Assembly: GCA_012934845.2 (NCBI GenBank)
Contig: WNNJ02003857.1
Location: 1-64,000, forward strand
Length of the DNA: 64,000 nt
Origin: Pomphorhynchus laevis
Lineage: Eukaryota; Acanthocephala; Palaeacanthocephala; Echinorhynchida; Pomphorhynchidae
Direction of reading: 5' to 3'
Shown piece after piece: positions 11,908 to 20,936 of this stretch (within the stretch, counting starts at the first letter, position 1; each line of letters begins with the position of its first letter). Both the position numbers and the translations under genes were made by a program. The notes beneath the pieces were generated by a model. That model saw nothing but the letters and a program-made list of their open reading frames with translations. It did not search any database and had not been told where the DNA came from.

Positions 11908-14366
11908 ATGCAGAGTACTCGTGAGCCTTTTTCACTGAATATCCTTCAGTGGAATTCGGGAGGTGCTTCTGCCCTTAGACTTCTATCCGGTAGAGACGCA
12001 GATGTTATAGTCCTTCAGGAGACGCGGTATATCCGTCTCCCCAGGACATTACTCGATTTATCCCAAAGCATATCTGTTCCCACTATACTCCGTACATAAC
12101 CCCGCCTCACTCTTCTTCCTCTCAAGGACTCTTGACCTTAGTTAAGTGCTCTTTAAGGTCCACCCTCTTGCTAAACTACTCATGTCCAGCCCTGTCTTGT
12201 CTGGTAGTTTCACTCAGTAAGAACGGTAAACGCCTCAGTCTAGCCAATGTTTACATTCGTCCAGGGGAGATCCACAAGAATCGTGACCTCCTGGATGGTA
12301 TTATCGACAGCGGCTATGACATGATACTAGGGGACTTCAACGACAGAACTGGTCGTTGGATCAACGCATCACTTCGCAGAGCCAGGAACGATTACTTTAT
12401 TCATAAACCACCGTCCCCCACTTTTCATTGCACATCAACAAATTCAATCCTCGACATTTTACTGCTTCACTCGATGTGGTTACTTAAACCCCTCTGCACG
12501 GAGCAGTCGCGTCAACAGTTGACCACCTCTCATGACCTCATTCGTTAGAGGATAGAGGAGGATACGTTGCTGAGAAGGAGGTTTCACTTTGATCCGATCA
12601 GAGTGGCCTTCTTTCAGGCGGCAATCCGACTCTTCCCCAGAATAGGACAGGAGAGTTTAACCGAATTCAATACCTACCTCTCTTCGCAAGCTACCGCGAT
12701 TTTATCGACTACCTACAAAGGTCGCTTATACAATCCCACTCCGACAAAACTCAAGGTCCTAGCTAAATTGCTGAACCTTCCTAATCTCTCTGTTTCCGAA
12801 AGACAAACCCTCTCGAATGAATACTGGAGCACTAGATATAGGTTCCAGCTGAGTAGGGATAAGACGAATATTGCTCGTTTTAACCCGTCTCAGTCTTCCT
12901 TCTGGAAGATATTCAGGAAGGAGAAGTTTGTGTGCTGGAAGGATAGGGCATTTGGTTGGATAGGTAAGATAGGCCTTGAAAAAGTTTTGGAAGAGTCACT
13001 AGCCCTTCATAACTATGGAGCCACTCAATCACCTCAACCAATCCCGCCTTGGGGTGACTTCAGGAGTAGAGACTTATCTGTAACAGATATCCTTAACTCC
13101 TGGGGTCCACTTCCGGGCACCTCTAAATCCCACGCTCCACTTTCCTCTCGAGTCTGTCAGCTTTTGACAGCCGATCAGAGAAGAGAGGTGGCCGTCACAA
13201 TGCTTCTAGCCTCCCCATCCGATGTAGCAGGCATCAATATTAGTAAGAGAGTGTTTATTCCTAAGAAAAAATCCTGCTCATGCCCTAAAGATCTGCGACC
13301 CATTTCGATTCAAAATGCCCTCGTGTCGATTTACGAAAAAGCGCTTGCGCGTAAAATCCGCGACTATTTGATTAGGCGTAATTTGATCTCTCCTGGTTTT
13401 CATGGGTTCGTCAAAGGTCGCTCGGTCCATTCAGCAGTAGGTGAGGTGGAGCAGTTTTGTCGGGAAAATAACCATCGTCTTGTAGTGGCTGTTTTCTTTG
13501 ACTTTTCTGCTGCATTTGACCGCATCTCTATTCCCTTTGTGATCTCTTCTCTCAGGTCCCTCGGGTTGCCTGCGAGAATAGTGAACAGGGTGGAGATACT
13601 GCTGTACACCAAGCGATTTTATTATGAAGACGACCCTGATGCGCGTCAGTTCTACCCTATTACGGGTGTGCCTCAAGGTTCACCACTTTCCCCAATCTTG
13701 TATCTTGCTGCCTCCATTAATCTATTCAAAATATTTAAAAGTGAACAACGTCTAGTGGTGTACGCTGATGACACCACAGCCCTGTTCTCTGGACATAGGT
13801 GCAAGGACGTAGTCTCTGACATCAGCCGTTTCTTTTTAAGATTAAAAGACCAGTTGCCCAAGTCCAATCTTGTTCTAAACTCCGCGAAATCGCAGGTGGT
13901 CGTCTTTCATGGTACCCCTGCAACAAAGCAAAAGCTTAAGAGATTAGCATTCTCTGCCCTCTCCTCCATATTTGCCTCTGAACCACTCCCCACCTTCACA
14001 AGTCGAGTAAAATACCTGGGGTTCACCGTTACGGTGAACTGGTCGGCGAAAGCTGACCTGGATAGACTCAAACGTATCCTGAAGAAAGCTAGGTGGGCTC
14101 TGATACGGGCCAAACATCTGTCGTTGATAGGGAAAACCCAGGTGCGCCTCTGGGGCACTTGGGCTATCTCGGGATTAGTCTTCTTCTCTAGAGGACGTCC
14201 CCCAGAGCAAAGGCTAAGGTTTCTTAAGCTCCTCGTCTCTCGTTTACCCAGCATAGTCCGCGCCGATTGGATTATTCGGGGTGTGAAAGACCCCGGGTGG
14301 TTCAGTCGGAAAGCGGCGTGTTGGATCGGTTGGGGGGCTCAGATATCCATGGATTTGAGGCCTTGA
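11908..14366 (+). pseudogene. ORF2 of JD: endonuclease + reverse transcriptase, two point lesions
   Basis: It starts at ATG 11908 with SLNILQWNSGGASALRLL and VLQETR. One C is missing in a C-run at about 12040 relative to JA and JB, so the frame shifts and resumes at 12132 with LGDFNDRTGRW. A TAG at 12546-12548 replaces the tryptophan codon seen in JA and JB. From 12549 the RT is open for about 600 codons: FFDFSAAFDRI near 13500, GVPQGSPLSP near 13670, YADD at 13761-13772, and the complete C-terminus ending DLRP at 14364. No RNase H or zinc finger follows the RT. With only two changes this copy is the closest here to a working element. Its activity is not testable from sequence. Confidence 0.87.
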
Positions 14367-14498
14367 GCAGGAAGAAGAGCTGGAATGCCGATAGATTTCG
14401 GTCGATTTACATTGACACTAGTCGTCAACGTTTTTTTTCTTCATTTATTTATGTTTTTTCTTTTTTGTTTCTGTTTTTTCGTGTACATAAGAAAATCA

Positions 14499-14520
14499 TT
14501 TATTTATTTATTTATTTATA
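14499..14520 (+). repeat. TTTA tandem tail of JD
   Basis: Five to six TTTA units end the element. Similar tails occur at JE (about 20925) and JG (about 32925), so the simple repeat marks the 3' terminus of this LINE family in place of a poly(A) tail. Confidence 0.75.
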
Positions 14521-14521
14521 A

Positions 14522-15870
14522 CAAACACAGAAGGATTTATTTTTACTGGCAAATGCGTAACGGCGCACGCTTACATGACCTCACAAAAAATCTAAGTCAT
14601 GTGTCGAGAAGGTAGGAACGGAGGAGGTATTTGAATTTGATAAATAAGAGAGAGCGACGGACGTCGAGAAGGAGCTGATTCTAAGCGAGAGACGGCGATT
14701 AGAATGGATCGGAGACCGTAGTTGTTTGAGTAATTGGGAACGTGGAGGAAGAGGAAATGATAGGAACCCAACGATAGTGAGGTGTTGCTAGTGTCGTCTA
14801 AGAAAGGGACGTTGATGTACTATTGTGAGCCGATAGCGATGAGGCGTAAAGTTATGAGAAGGCGGAGATGGATGCGGATGTGGGTGGTGGGCCAGGTGAG
14901 TTGGGCAAGATATGTGGATGTGTTGTAAAAGCGACGGAGTCGTTGGAGCACTCGAACGGCGGAGTTGATGATGTGTTGTAAGGGTAGGATGATGGATTTT
15001 GAAGAATTGAAAAAAGGCTGAGGCAGTAATCGATTTTAATAAAGAGAACCGATGAAAGAAGAGACTTACTAGTACAGAAGTCGATAAGAGTGCGGATACG
15101 GCAGATGTCACGGAGAATTAAGTTAGACGAGCGGATCTTGTCACAGATTAAGGGGGTAAGGGAAAGGTTATCATCGAAATAGAAACATAAGAAAGTGAAA
15201 TTAAGGACTATGGAGGGTGATTGATAAGGCAAGAGATACAGGGGAAGATATATGTTAAGTTGACGTGGGAGGATCCAAATTATTTTGGACTTGTCTGGGT
15301 TTAAAACAAGATAAAGATGGGAGAGACGTCTGTAGATAGAAGAAAGGCAGTTGAAGGCAGAAATTGCGATATCGTGTATACGATGGGCGGGTGTATGATC
15401 ATAGATGAATATGTCATCGGTGTATTGCATGATGTTAAAGGAGTAAAGTTTGGTAAACGAAGGGAGATCGCTAAACAGAAGAGAGAAAAACATGGGACCT
15501 AGGACTGAACCTTGTGGTACATCGCAGAAAATGTGGACTGGAGGGGAGGGTGATGAATTAGAACAGACACGAAAGGAACGGTCGAAGTGATATGAGGCAA
15601 ACCATGCTACGATGGAGGAAGAAAAGCCGTAATCATAACGAAGGCTAGAAAGGATGATGGAGTGGTGGACGATGTCGAAGACGGAGGAGTGTTTGAGTGA
15701 GATGAGAACACTATATTGAGTGTTGTCACGAGAAATGAGTAGGTCGTTGTAAAATTTTATGCATGCGATTTCGGTGGAGTGATTAGAGCGAACATCGGAT
15801 TGAAAAGGACGGTACAGATTGGATTAGAGACCGCTCAAATCTTCCGATAAATAAGTCAATGCATTGAATA
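14522..15870 (-). pseudogene. CR1-like LINE reverse transcriptase relic
   Basis: Read on the minus strand, the segment shows in order a degenerate block resembling the CR1-type LLDLSSAFDTVDHS block (about 15680), DVPQGSVLGPMFF (about 15510), QYTDDIFIYD at the catalytic position (about 15430; the usual alanine is threonine), a 'NPDKSKIIW' block, and a C-terminal thumb region ending near 14600. The frame 15493-14852 is open; its C-terminal part runs on in a neighbouring frame. These blocks match CR1-clade RTs rather than family J. The endonuclease end is missing. The 3' side touches the TTTA tail of JD, so two LINEs meet tail to tail. Confidence 0.75.
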
Positions 15871-16429
15871 TTCAAGCGTGTATCTTATTTCTCTTAAAGT
15901 AGTACTACGGTCGAACTTTATATTTGAATCCATGTTAGACAACTTCGATTATTCTAAAACTCCAATGCCACAGTTCATTCAATTAGTTGCAATATTGTTT
16001 CTCACAGCATCGCGCCTGGCTATTGTTATCCCTTCATATTTACACGACATCACATTAATTAAACTGATTCCGATTCACGTAAACATTGCCTCAATCGTCA
16101 TCCGACGTCCTTTACTAAAAACTTCCTGTATATACTGAGCCACTTTATGACTGATTACATTCATAATAATTCGCGTTGAAACTTCCCCAATATTAATTGA
16201 CCGGACTCCTGGCTACTTATTTAGTGCAATTAATTTACTTGCAGCAAATGCATTTAGACAACATGGATGATGGTATCAGTTGCAATTCTAACTGCCAGGC
16301 TAGACAATGCCTTAGCTAATTAATGTGAAGCTTCTACGAGACATGTTCTCATAAATTTCGGGCAATTAGCGTTAACTCCTGATGGTCTAGCTGTTCCTTT
16401 AGTGTTTTTCTGCAGAAATCATATTTTGC
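15871..16429. other. No gene seen; left flank of the Ty3 insertion
   Basis: AT-rich unique-looking sequence. The 86-codon frame at 15878-16138 has no recognisable motif. Confidence 0.5.
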
Positions 16430-16434
16430 ATACT
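16430..16434 (+). repeat. Target-site duplication, left copy (ATACT)
   Basis: ATACT directly precedes the 5' LTR and the same five bases follow the 3' LTR at 20286-20290. Five-base duplications are usual for Ty3/gypsy integrases. Confidence 0.85.
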
Positions 16435-16514
16435 TGTGATAATCTAACATGTAATCATATTGTATAACTATATTCTAGATTGTTGAATAAAGCCTTATTT
16501 GGTTTATCATTACA
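16435..16514 (+). repeat. 5' LTR, 80 bp
   Basis: Identical to 20206-20285. It has TG...CA ends, a TATA-like TATAACTATA at 16463-16472, and AATAAA at 16486-16491. Typical Ty3/gypsy LTRs are several hundred bases, so this is exceptionally short. Confidence 0.92.
16479..16491 (+). promoter_or_regulatory. Putative self-primer segment within the LTR
   Basis: ATTGTTGAATAAA is the exact reverse complement of 16516-16528. If transcription begins at about 16479, this would be the 5' end of the RNA and could fold back to prime minus-strand synthesis, as in the Tf1 group. The TATA-like sequence 16 bases upstream is close to the expected position for such a start. AATAAA is embedded in it and may serve as the poly(A) signal in the 3' LTR copy (20257-20262). 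Confidence 0.55.
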
Positions 16515-16515
16515 A

Positions 16516-16528
16516 TTTATTCAACAAT
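16516..16528 (+). promoter_or_regulatory. Putative primer-binding site, complementary to the element's own LTR
   Basis: Two bases after the LTR end lies TTTATTCAACAAT, a 13-base perfect complement of 16479-16491; one more G-U pair is possible. It does not start with TGG, the sequence that pairs with a tRNA CCA end, so a normal tRNA primer site is absent. Confidence 0.55.
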
Positions 16529-16581
16529 TGTGTTGAATTGTGTTGAACTCGGATTTTCAACAATTGACGTCCAACGTTTCC

Positions 16582-19500
16582 ATGGATAAACTTCTTATAC
16601 CTCAACCTTTCAATCTGGATCCAGACACATCAGATTGTCAAGACGAATGGATTCACTGGCGCCAAAAGCTACAAAATTTTTTCTCGTTGCAAGTCACAGT
16701 AACAGATGACCAGAAACGATTTGTACTCATTAACTTACTGTCATCAAGACTTTACTTACTGATCAAAGATTCTAGAACATTCGACTCAGCCTTAAATATA
16801 CTCGATAAGCAATTTCAGAAGCCAGTTAACGCGGTTTTTAATAGATTTCAACTGCATACTTGTCGTCAAGATAAAACGATGAATATCCAGCAATATGTGA
16901 GAAAACTTGAAGAGTTGGCAACAAAGTGTAATTTTGAAGATGTCGATGCCGCAACTAACCGTCGAAGCCATATCATTGACGCCCTCGTCCATGGTCTACT
17001 AAATTCTTATATACGTGAGAGGATACTCGAATCGAATAAAACTGACTTCGATGAAATTGTTTTAATGGCATCATCTCTAGAGGCCGCACAACAACAAGCA
17101 GCCGTTTTTACTTCAAATGACGAGACAAGATCAATGCTAGCATCGGTTTCAGCGGACAACAATAACGAACCCTCCCATTCCGAATTCGATGATGACAAAT
17201 CGATTAACGCAGCCTTGCGAAACAAAATTACCAAACGCTGTTACTTTTGCGGTAATCATTATCACCCCCGCAGTAAGTGTCCTGCAAGAGACGTTACTTG
17301 CAACATTTGTTCTAAACATGGTCATTTTGCCAAAGTCTGTCAATCAAAATTAAAATTTTCCACCTCGACTTCATCGGCGTTATGTTCCATGTCCAACTTA
17401 GAGGATCCAAGTTCATTGACTTCCATTACAATCAATGGTCAACAAATCGAATGTCTTCTAGATACGGGCAGTTCAGAAAATTTCATTGACACGAATATCG
17501 CACATAAATTACAACTGACAACCACATCTTGCTGTAAAACAGTTTATATGGCGTCCTCCTCCTCTTGGGCCACAATTACAAAACAGTGCACAACAAACAT
17601 TGAGTTGAATAAAAATACTTATCCACGCTGCCGTTTTTCATTGTTGTCGTCATTATGCGCTGATGCCATATTAGGCAGAGAATTCATGAAGGAACATGAA
17701 TTCATAACGTTCCCATTCGGTGGAAATTTGCCTGGACTAACTCTCGCTAACATATCTCCAGCATCTGCCATAAAAATCCAGCCATTAACACTTTTTCCGA
17801 ATTTGCCGAAACATCTCATTCCAGTTGCCACGAAATCAAGAAGACAGACACTATCAAACGCCGAGTTTATTCGAAGCCAAGTAGCTAACTTACTCAAATC
17901 CGGCATTATTCGAGAAAGCAGATCGCCTTGGCGCTCACAGGTTCTTGTTGTTACAAATAGGAATGGTAGACAGAGAATGGTTGTCGACTACTCGCAAACT
18001 ATTAACCGATTCACATCTTTGGATGCCTACCCTCTTCCTAATATCGATGACCTCATTTCGAAGATTGCAACACATTCCGTGTTTTCGACGCTCGATCTTT
18101 CCAGTGCTTACTATCAGATTCCATTGCTGGAGGAAGATAAAAAATACACGGCTTTCGAAGCATCAGGACGTTTGTACGAATTCCAGCGAATTCCTTTTGG
18201 GCTTACAAATGCTGTTTCTGCTTTCCAACGAATCATGAATAACCTCATCGAACACTATCAACTTGAAGGAGTATTTGCTTACTTAGATGACATCATCGTG
18301 TGTGGAAATAGCACTGATGAACACGACAAAAGACTAGATCGTCTAACGACCATCGCTAATCAGCTCAACATCAAATTCTCTCCGGAAAAGTCGCGTTTGG
18401 GCAAGACACAACTCAATTTTTTGGGCTACCATATTCGACATGGTTGCATCAAACCTGACACTGAAAGAATTAAGCCATTTCTTACTTACCCGATTCCGGA
18501 AAATCACACTTCACTACAGAGACTCCTCGGTATGCTCGCTTACTATTCGAGGTGGATCCCTTCTTTCTCGGCAAAGATACGCCCACTGGTAGAATCGAAA
18601 GATTTTCCCCTCGATCGTGCTGTCATCCGACAGATAGAAGAAATAAAGTCGGAAATCTCGAATTCATTTTTATGTGCTTACAATCCGGATCTTTCCTTGA
18701 CTGTTGAAACTGACGCCTCATATTCATCTATCGGCGCGGTGCTCAGTCAAAACAACTGCCCCGTCGCCTTCTATTCACGATCCTTGCCTAAAACAGCGTT
18801 GCGACAGTCGAGTGTGGAAAAGGAGGCTTACGCGATTGTGGAAGCTCTTAAATATTGGAAGCATTTCCTGCTAGGACGCTATTTCATTGTCAAAACCGAT
18901 CAGAGGTCAGTGTCATTTATGTTTGATCAAAAACTGTCGAATCGCATAAAAAGTGACAAAATCGCTCGATGGAGAATTGAACTTGCACCTTACAATTTTG
19001 GCATTGAATACCGGCCCGGACAATCAAATAAAGCTGCTGACGCAATGTCTAGGATAACATGTTCGTCTTGCAAAACAGTTAATGATCTTAAGATCTTGCA
19101 TAATTCATTGTGTCATCCGGGTGTCAGTCGATTACTTCACTACGTTCGTTCGCATGAGTTACCTTTTGACAAAAGTGACGTTGCGGACGTTGTCTCTTCG
19201 TGTCAAATTTGCGCCGAATTGAAGCCTCGATACGCTAGACCAGAAACAGCACATGTCATCAAGGCTACGCATCCATTTGAACGGCTAAGCATTGACTTTA
19301 AAGGCCCATTGACATCAACTACAGAAAACAAATATCTCCTTTGTGTCGTTGACGAATATTCTCGCTTTCCGTTCGCCATACCGTGTAAGGATACATCTTC
19401 TATATCAGTCATCAATTGCCTGAATCAAATCTTCAGTGTTTTTGGTTACCCAGCCAACGTTCACAGTGACCAAGCAACATGTTTTCAATCCAACGAATTC

Positions 19501-20238
19501 CGAACGTATCTAAATTCTCGCGGTATTAGCTGCACCCGCAGTTCGTGCTACAACCCACGTGGTAACGGACAGGCCGAACGATTCGTTGGAATAATCTGGA
19601 AGACAACCCAACTCGCCCTCAAAACTCACAGGAAAACACTGGCGGAATGGGAATTTGTTCTGCCATTGGTTTTGTCATCTTTGCGCAGCTTACTGTGTAC
19701 CGCGATAGGGGAGACTCCACATCAACGACTATTTTCTTTCCCAAGGAATTCTTGTAACAAATGTATCGTTCCGAGATGGTTGGGAACAGGTGAAAACGTG
19801 CTTTTAAATCAGAATCCAATGTCTAAATCAAATCCGTTGTTTTCGCAGGCTGAAATCTTACAATCAAATGGTAACTACGCTACTATTCGGAAACCTTGCG
19901 GGAAAGAGATGAATGTGTCCGTAAGAAGACTGACCAGGTACCCTATTACAAATTCTAACATAGATAACGATATGCTACTGATTGATCGGACATCAGAAGG
20001 AGACGGCATGCATTCAAAAACCGACTCGACAATCGTATCACGACAATCATTGAATGGAGCTGATAATATTACACAAGTTGGAATCGGTAACTATCGGAGT
20101 GAAGAGAATCAACAAGTCGAACATAATAGACTTCAAGAATTACGGCGTAGTCCTAGGGATAGAAGAACTCCGAAGTACCTAGACGATTATATAATCGGGG
20201 AAGACTGTGATAATCTAACATGTAATCATATTGTATAA
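16582..20238 (+). CDS. Gag-Pol polyprotein of the Ty3/gypsy element
   Basis: One frame of 1218 codons from ATG 16582; a longer frame opens at GTG 16540 but lacks an ATG. The first part is a Gag domain. Two knuckles follow at about residues 220-253 (CYFCGNHYHPRSKC and CNICSKHGHFAKVC). Then come the aspartic protease with LLDTGSS (about 292), RT with FAYLDDIIV (about 563-571), RNase H with VETDAS (about 707) and KTDQ (about 772), and an integrase with an HHCC finger (from about 839) and the D,D,E residues in SIDFKGP, VHSDQ and GNGQAERF. There is no stop or shift between gag and pol, so processing must rely on the protease. The last ten codons lie inside the 3' LTR. All catalytic residues looked for are present, so it may be functional. 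Confidence 0.94.
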   Translation: MDKLLIPQPFNLDPDTSDCQDEWIHWRQKLQNFFSLQVTVTDDQKRFVLINLLSSRLYLLIKDSRTFDSALNILDKQFQKPVNAVFNRFQLHTCRQDKTMNIQQYVRKLEELATKCNFEDVDAATNRRSHIIDALVHGLLNSYIRERILESNKTDFDEIVLMASSLEAAQQQAAVFTSNDETRSMLASVSADNNNEPSHSEFDDDKSINAALRNKITKRCYFCGNHYHPRSKCPARDVTCNICSKHGHFAKVCQSKLKFSTSTSSALCSMSNLEDPSSLTSITINGQQIECLLDTGSSENFIDTNIAHKLQLTTTSCCKTVYMASSSSWATITKQCTTNIELNKNTYPRCRFSLLSSLCADAILGREFMKEHEFITFPFGGNLPGLTLANISPASAIKIQPLTLFPNLPKHLIPVATKSRRQTLSNAEFIRSQVANLLKSGIIRESRSPWRSQVLVVTNRNGRQRMVVDYSQTINRFTSLDAYPLPNIDDLISKIATHSVFSTLDLSSAYYQIPLLEEDKKYTAFEASGRLYEFQRIPFGLTNAVSAFQRIMNNLIEHYQLEGVFAYLDDIIVCGNSTDEHDKRLDRLTTIANQLNIKFSPEKSRLGKTQLNFLGYHIRHGCIKPDTERIKPFLTYPIPENHTSLQRLLGMLAYYSRWIPSFSAKIRPLVESKDFPLDRAVIRQIEEIKSEISNSFLCAYNPDLSLTVETDASYSSIGAVLSQNNCPVAFYSRSLPKTALRQSSVEKEAYAIVEALKYWKHFLLGRYFIVKTDQRSVSFMFDQKLSNRIKSDKIARWRIELAPYNFGIEYRPGQSNKAADAMSRITCSSCKTVNDLKILHNSLCHPGVSRLLHYVRSHELPFDKSDVADVVSSCQICAELKPRYARPETAHVIKATHPFERLSIDFKGPLTSTTENKYLLCVVDEYSRFPFAIPCKDTSSISVINCLNQIFSVFGYPANVHSDQATCFQSNEFRTYLNSRGISCTRSSCYNPRGNGQAERFVGIIWKTTQLALKTHRKTLAEWEFVLPLVLSSLRSLLCTAIGETPHQRLFSFPRNSCNKCIVPRWLGTGENVLLNQNPMSKSNPLFSQAEILQSNGNYATIRKPCGKEMNVSVRRLTRYPITNSNIDNDMLLIDRTSEGDGMHSKTDSTIVSRQSLNGADNITQVGIGNYRSEENQQVEHNRLQELRRSPRDRRTPKYLDDYIIGEDCDNLTCNHIV
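20197..20204 (+). promoter_or_regulatory. Polypurine tract for plus-strand priming
   Basis: GGGGAAGA ends one base before the 3' LTR. It is within the Gag-Pol frame (codons for Gly-Glu-Asp), so coding and priming functions overlap. Confidence 0.65.
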
Positions 20239-20285
20239 CTATATTCTAGATTGTTGAATAAAGCCTTATTTGGTTTATCATTACA
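20206..20285 (+). repeat. 3' LTR, 80 bp
   Basis: Identical to the 5' LTR. The Gag-Pol stop codon TAA lies inside it at 20236-20238. Confidence 0.92.
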
Positions 20286-20290
20286 ATACT
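20286..20290 (+). repeat. Target-site duplication, right copy (ATACT)
   Basis: Matches 16430-16434 exactly. Confidence 0.85.
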
Positions 20291-20299
20291 TTAATATCA

Positions 20300-20936
20300 C
20301 CCCAATCCAATCTTATTTTAAACTCCGCAAAATTACAGGTGGTAGTTTTTCATGGCTCCCCTGCGACGAAGAAAAAACTTAAGAGACTAGCACTCTCTGC
20401 GCTCTCCTGTATATTTGCCTCTGAACCACTTCCCACCTTCACAAGTCGAGTAAAATACCTGGGGTTCACCGTTCCGGTGAACTGGTCGGCGAAAGCCGAC
20501 CTGGATAGACTCAAACGTATCCTGAAGAAAGCTAGGTGGGCTCTGAAACGGGCCCAGCATCTGTCATTGAAAGGGAAAACCCAGGTGCGCCTTTGGGGCA
20601 CCTGGGCTATCTCGGGATTAGTCTTCTTTTCAAGAGGACGTCCCCCAAAGCAAAGACTAAGGTTCCTGAAGCTCCTCGTCTCTCGTTTACCCAGCATAGT
20701 CCGCACCGACTGGATTCTTCGGGGGTGAAAGACCCCGGGTGGTTCAGTCGGAAGGCGGCGTGTTGGATCGGTTGGGGCTCAGATCCCCACGGATTTGATG
20801 CTTTAAGGCGTTGAGGACTATATCAGAAGAAATAAATTATCTTATCTACTGGCTGAATTAACTATAATCTCTTTTTGACCTTATTTATGTATTTATTGTT
20901 GCTTTTAGTAAGAAAATCTTTATTTATTTATATACT
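20300..20936 (+). mobile_element. Family J LINE fragment JE, 5'-truncated 3' end
   Basis: Begins inside the RT at the block NLILNSAK and continues open to about 20728 (KYLGFTVPVNWSAKADLDRL, then LWGTWAISGLVFFSRGRPP). A run of five G at about 20721-20725 then moves the last 25 codons into another frame. It ends with a TTTA-rich tail near 20925. 5' truncation is normal for LINE insertions. It is 97% or so like JD by eye. Confidence 0.85.

Larger units (their letters stand above)
10560..14521 (+). mobile_element. Family J LINE copy JD, best-preserved copy
   Basis: A plus-strand copy with 5' leader, ORF1 (10783-11874), a 33-base gap, ORF2 (11908-14366) and a 3' end in a TTTA repeat at 14499-14520. 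ORF2 carries only two visible lesions. It faces the minus-strand copies JA to JC. The 5' limit is uncertain because the leader is not clearly similar to those of JA and JB. Confidence 0.87.
16435..20285 (+). mobile_element. Complete compact Ty3/gypsy retrotransposon, 3.85 kb
   Basis: The element is bounded by two identical 80-bp direct repeats beginning TGTGATAATC and ending CATTACA, with a 5-bp target duplication outside. Inside is a single open Gag-Pol frame with every expected domain. Identical LTRs and an unbroken frame point to a recent insertion. The size is at the small end for Ty3/gypsy elements. The right flank runs within 15 bases into the 5'-truncated J copy JE. No envelope-like ORF is present. 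Confidence 0.93.

Noticed and set aside
14385-14615. 76-codon frame rich in Phe and Tyr after JD
   Set aside because: It is the translation of the LINE 3' tail (TTTA repeat) and the adjoining CR1 3' sequence.
16540-16581. Start of Gag-Pol at GTG 16540
   Set aside because: Animal mRNAs normally start at ATG; the first ATG in frame is 16582 and the Gag similarity begins there.
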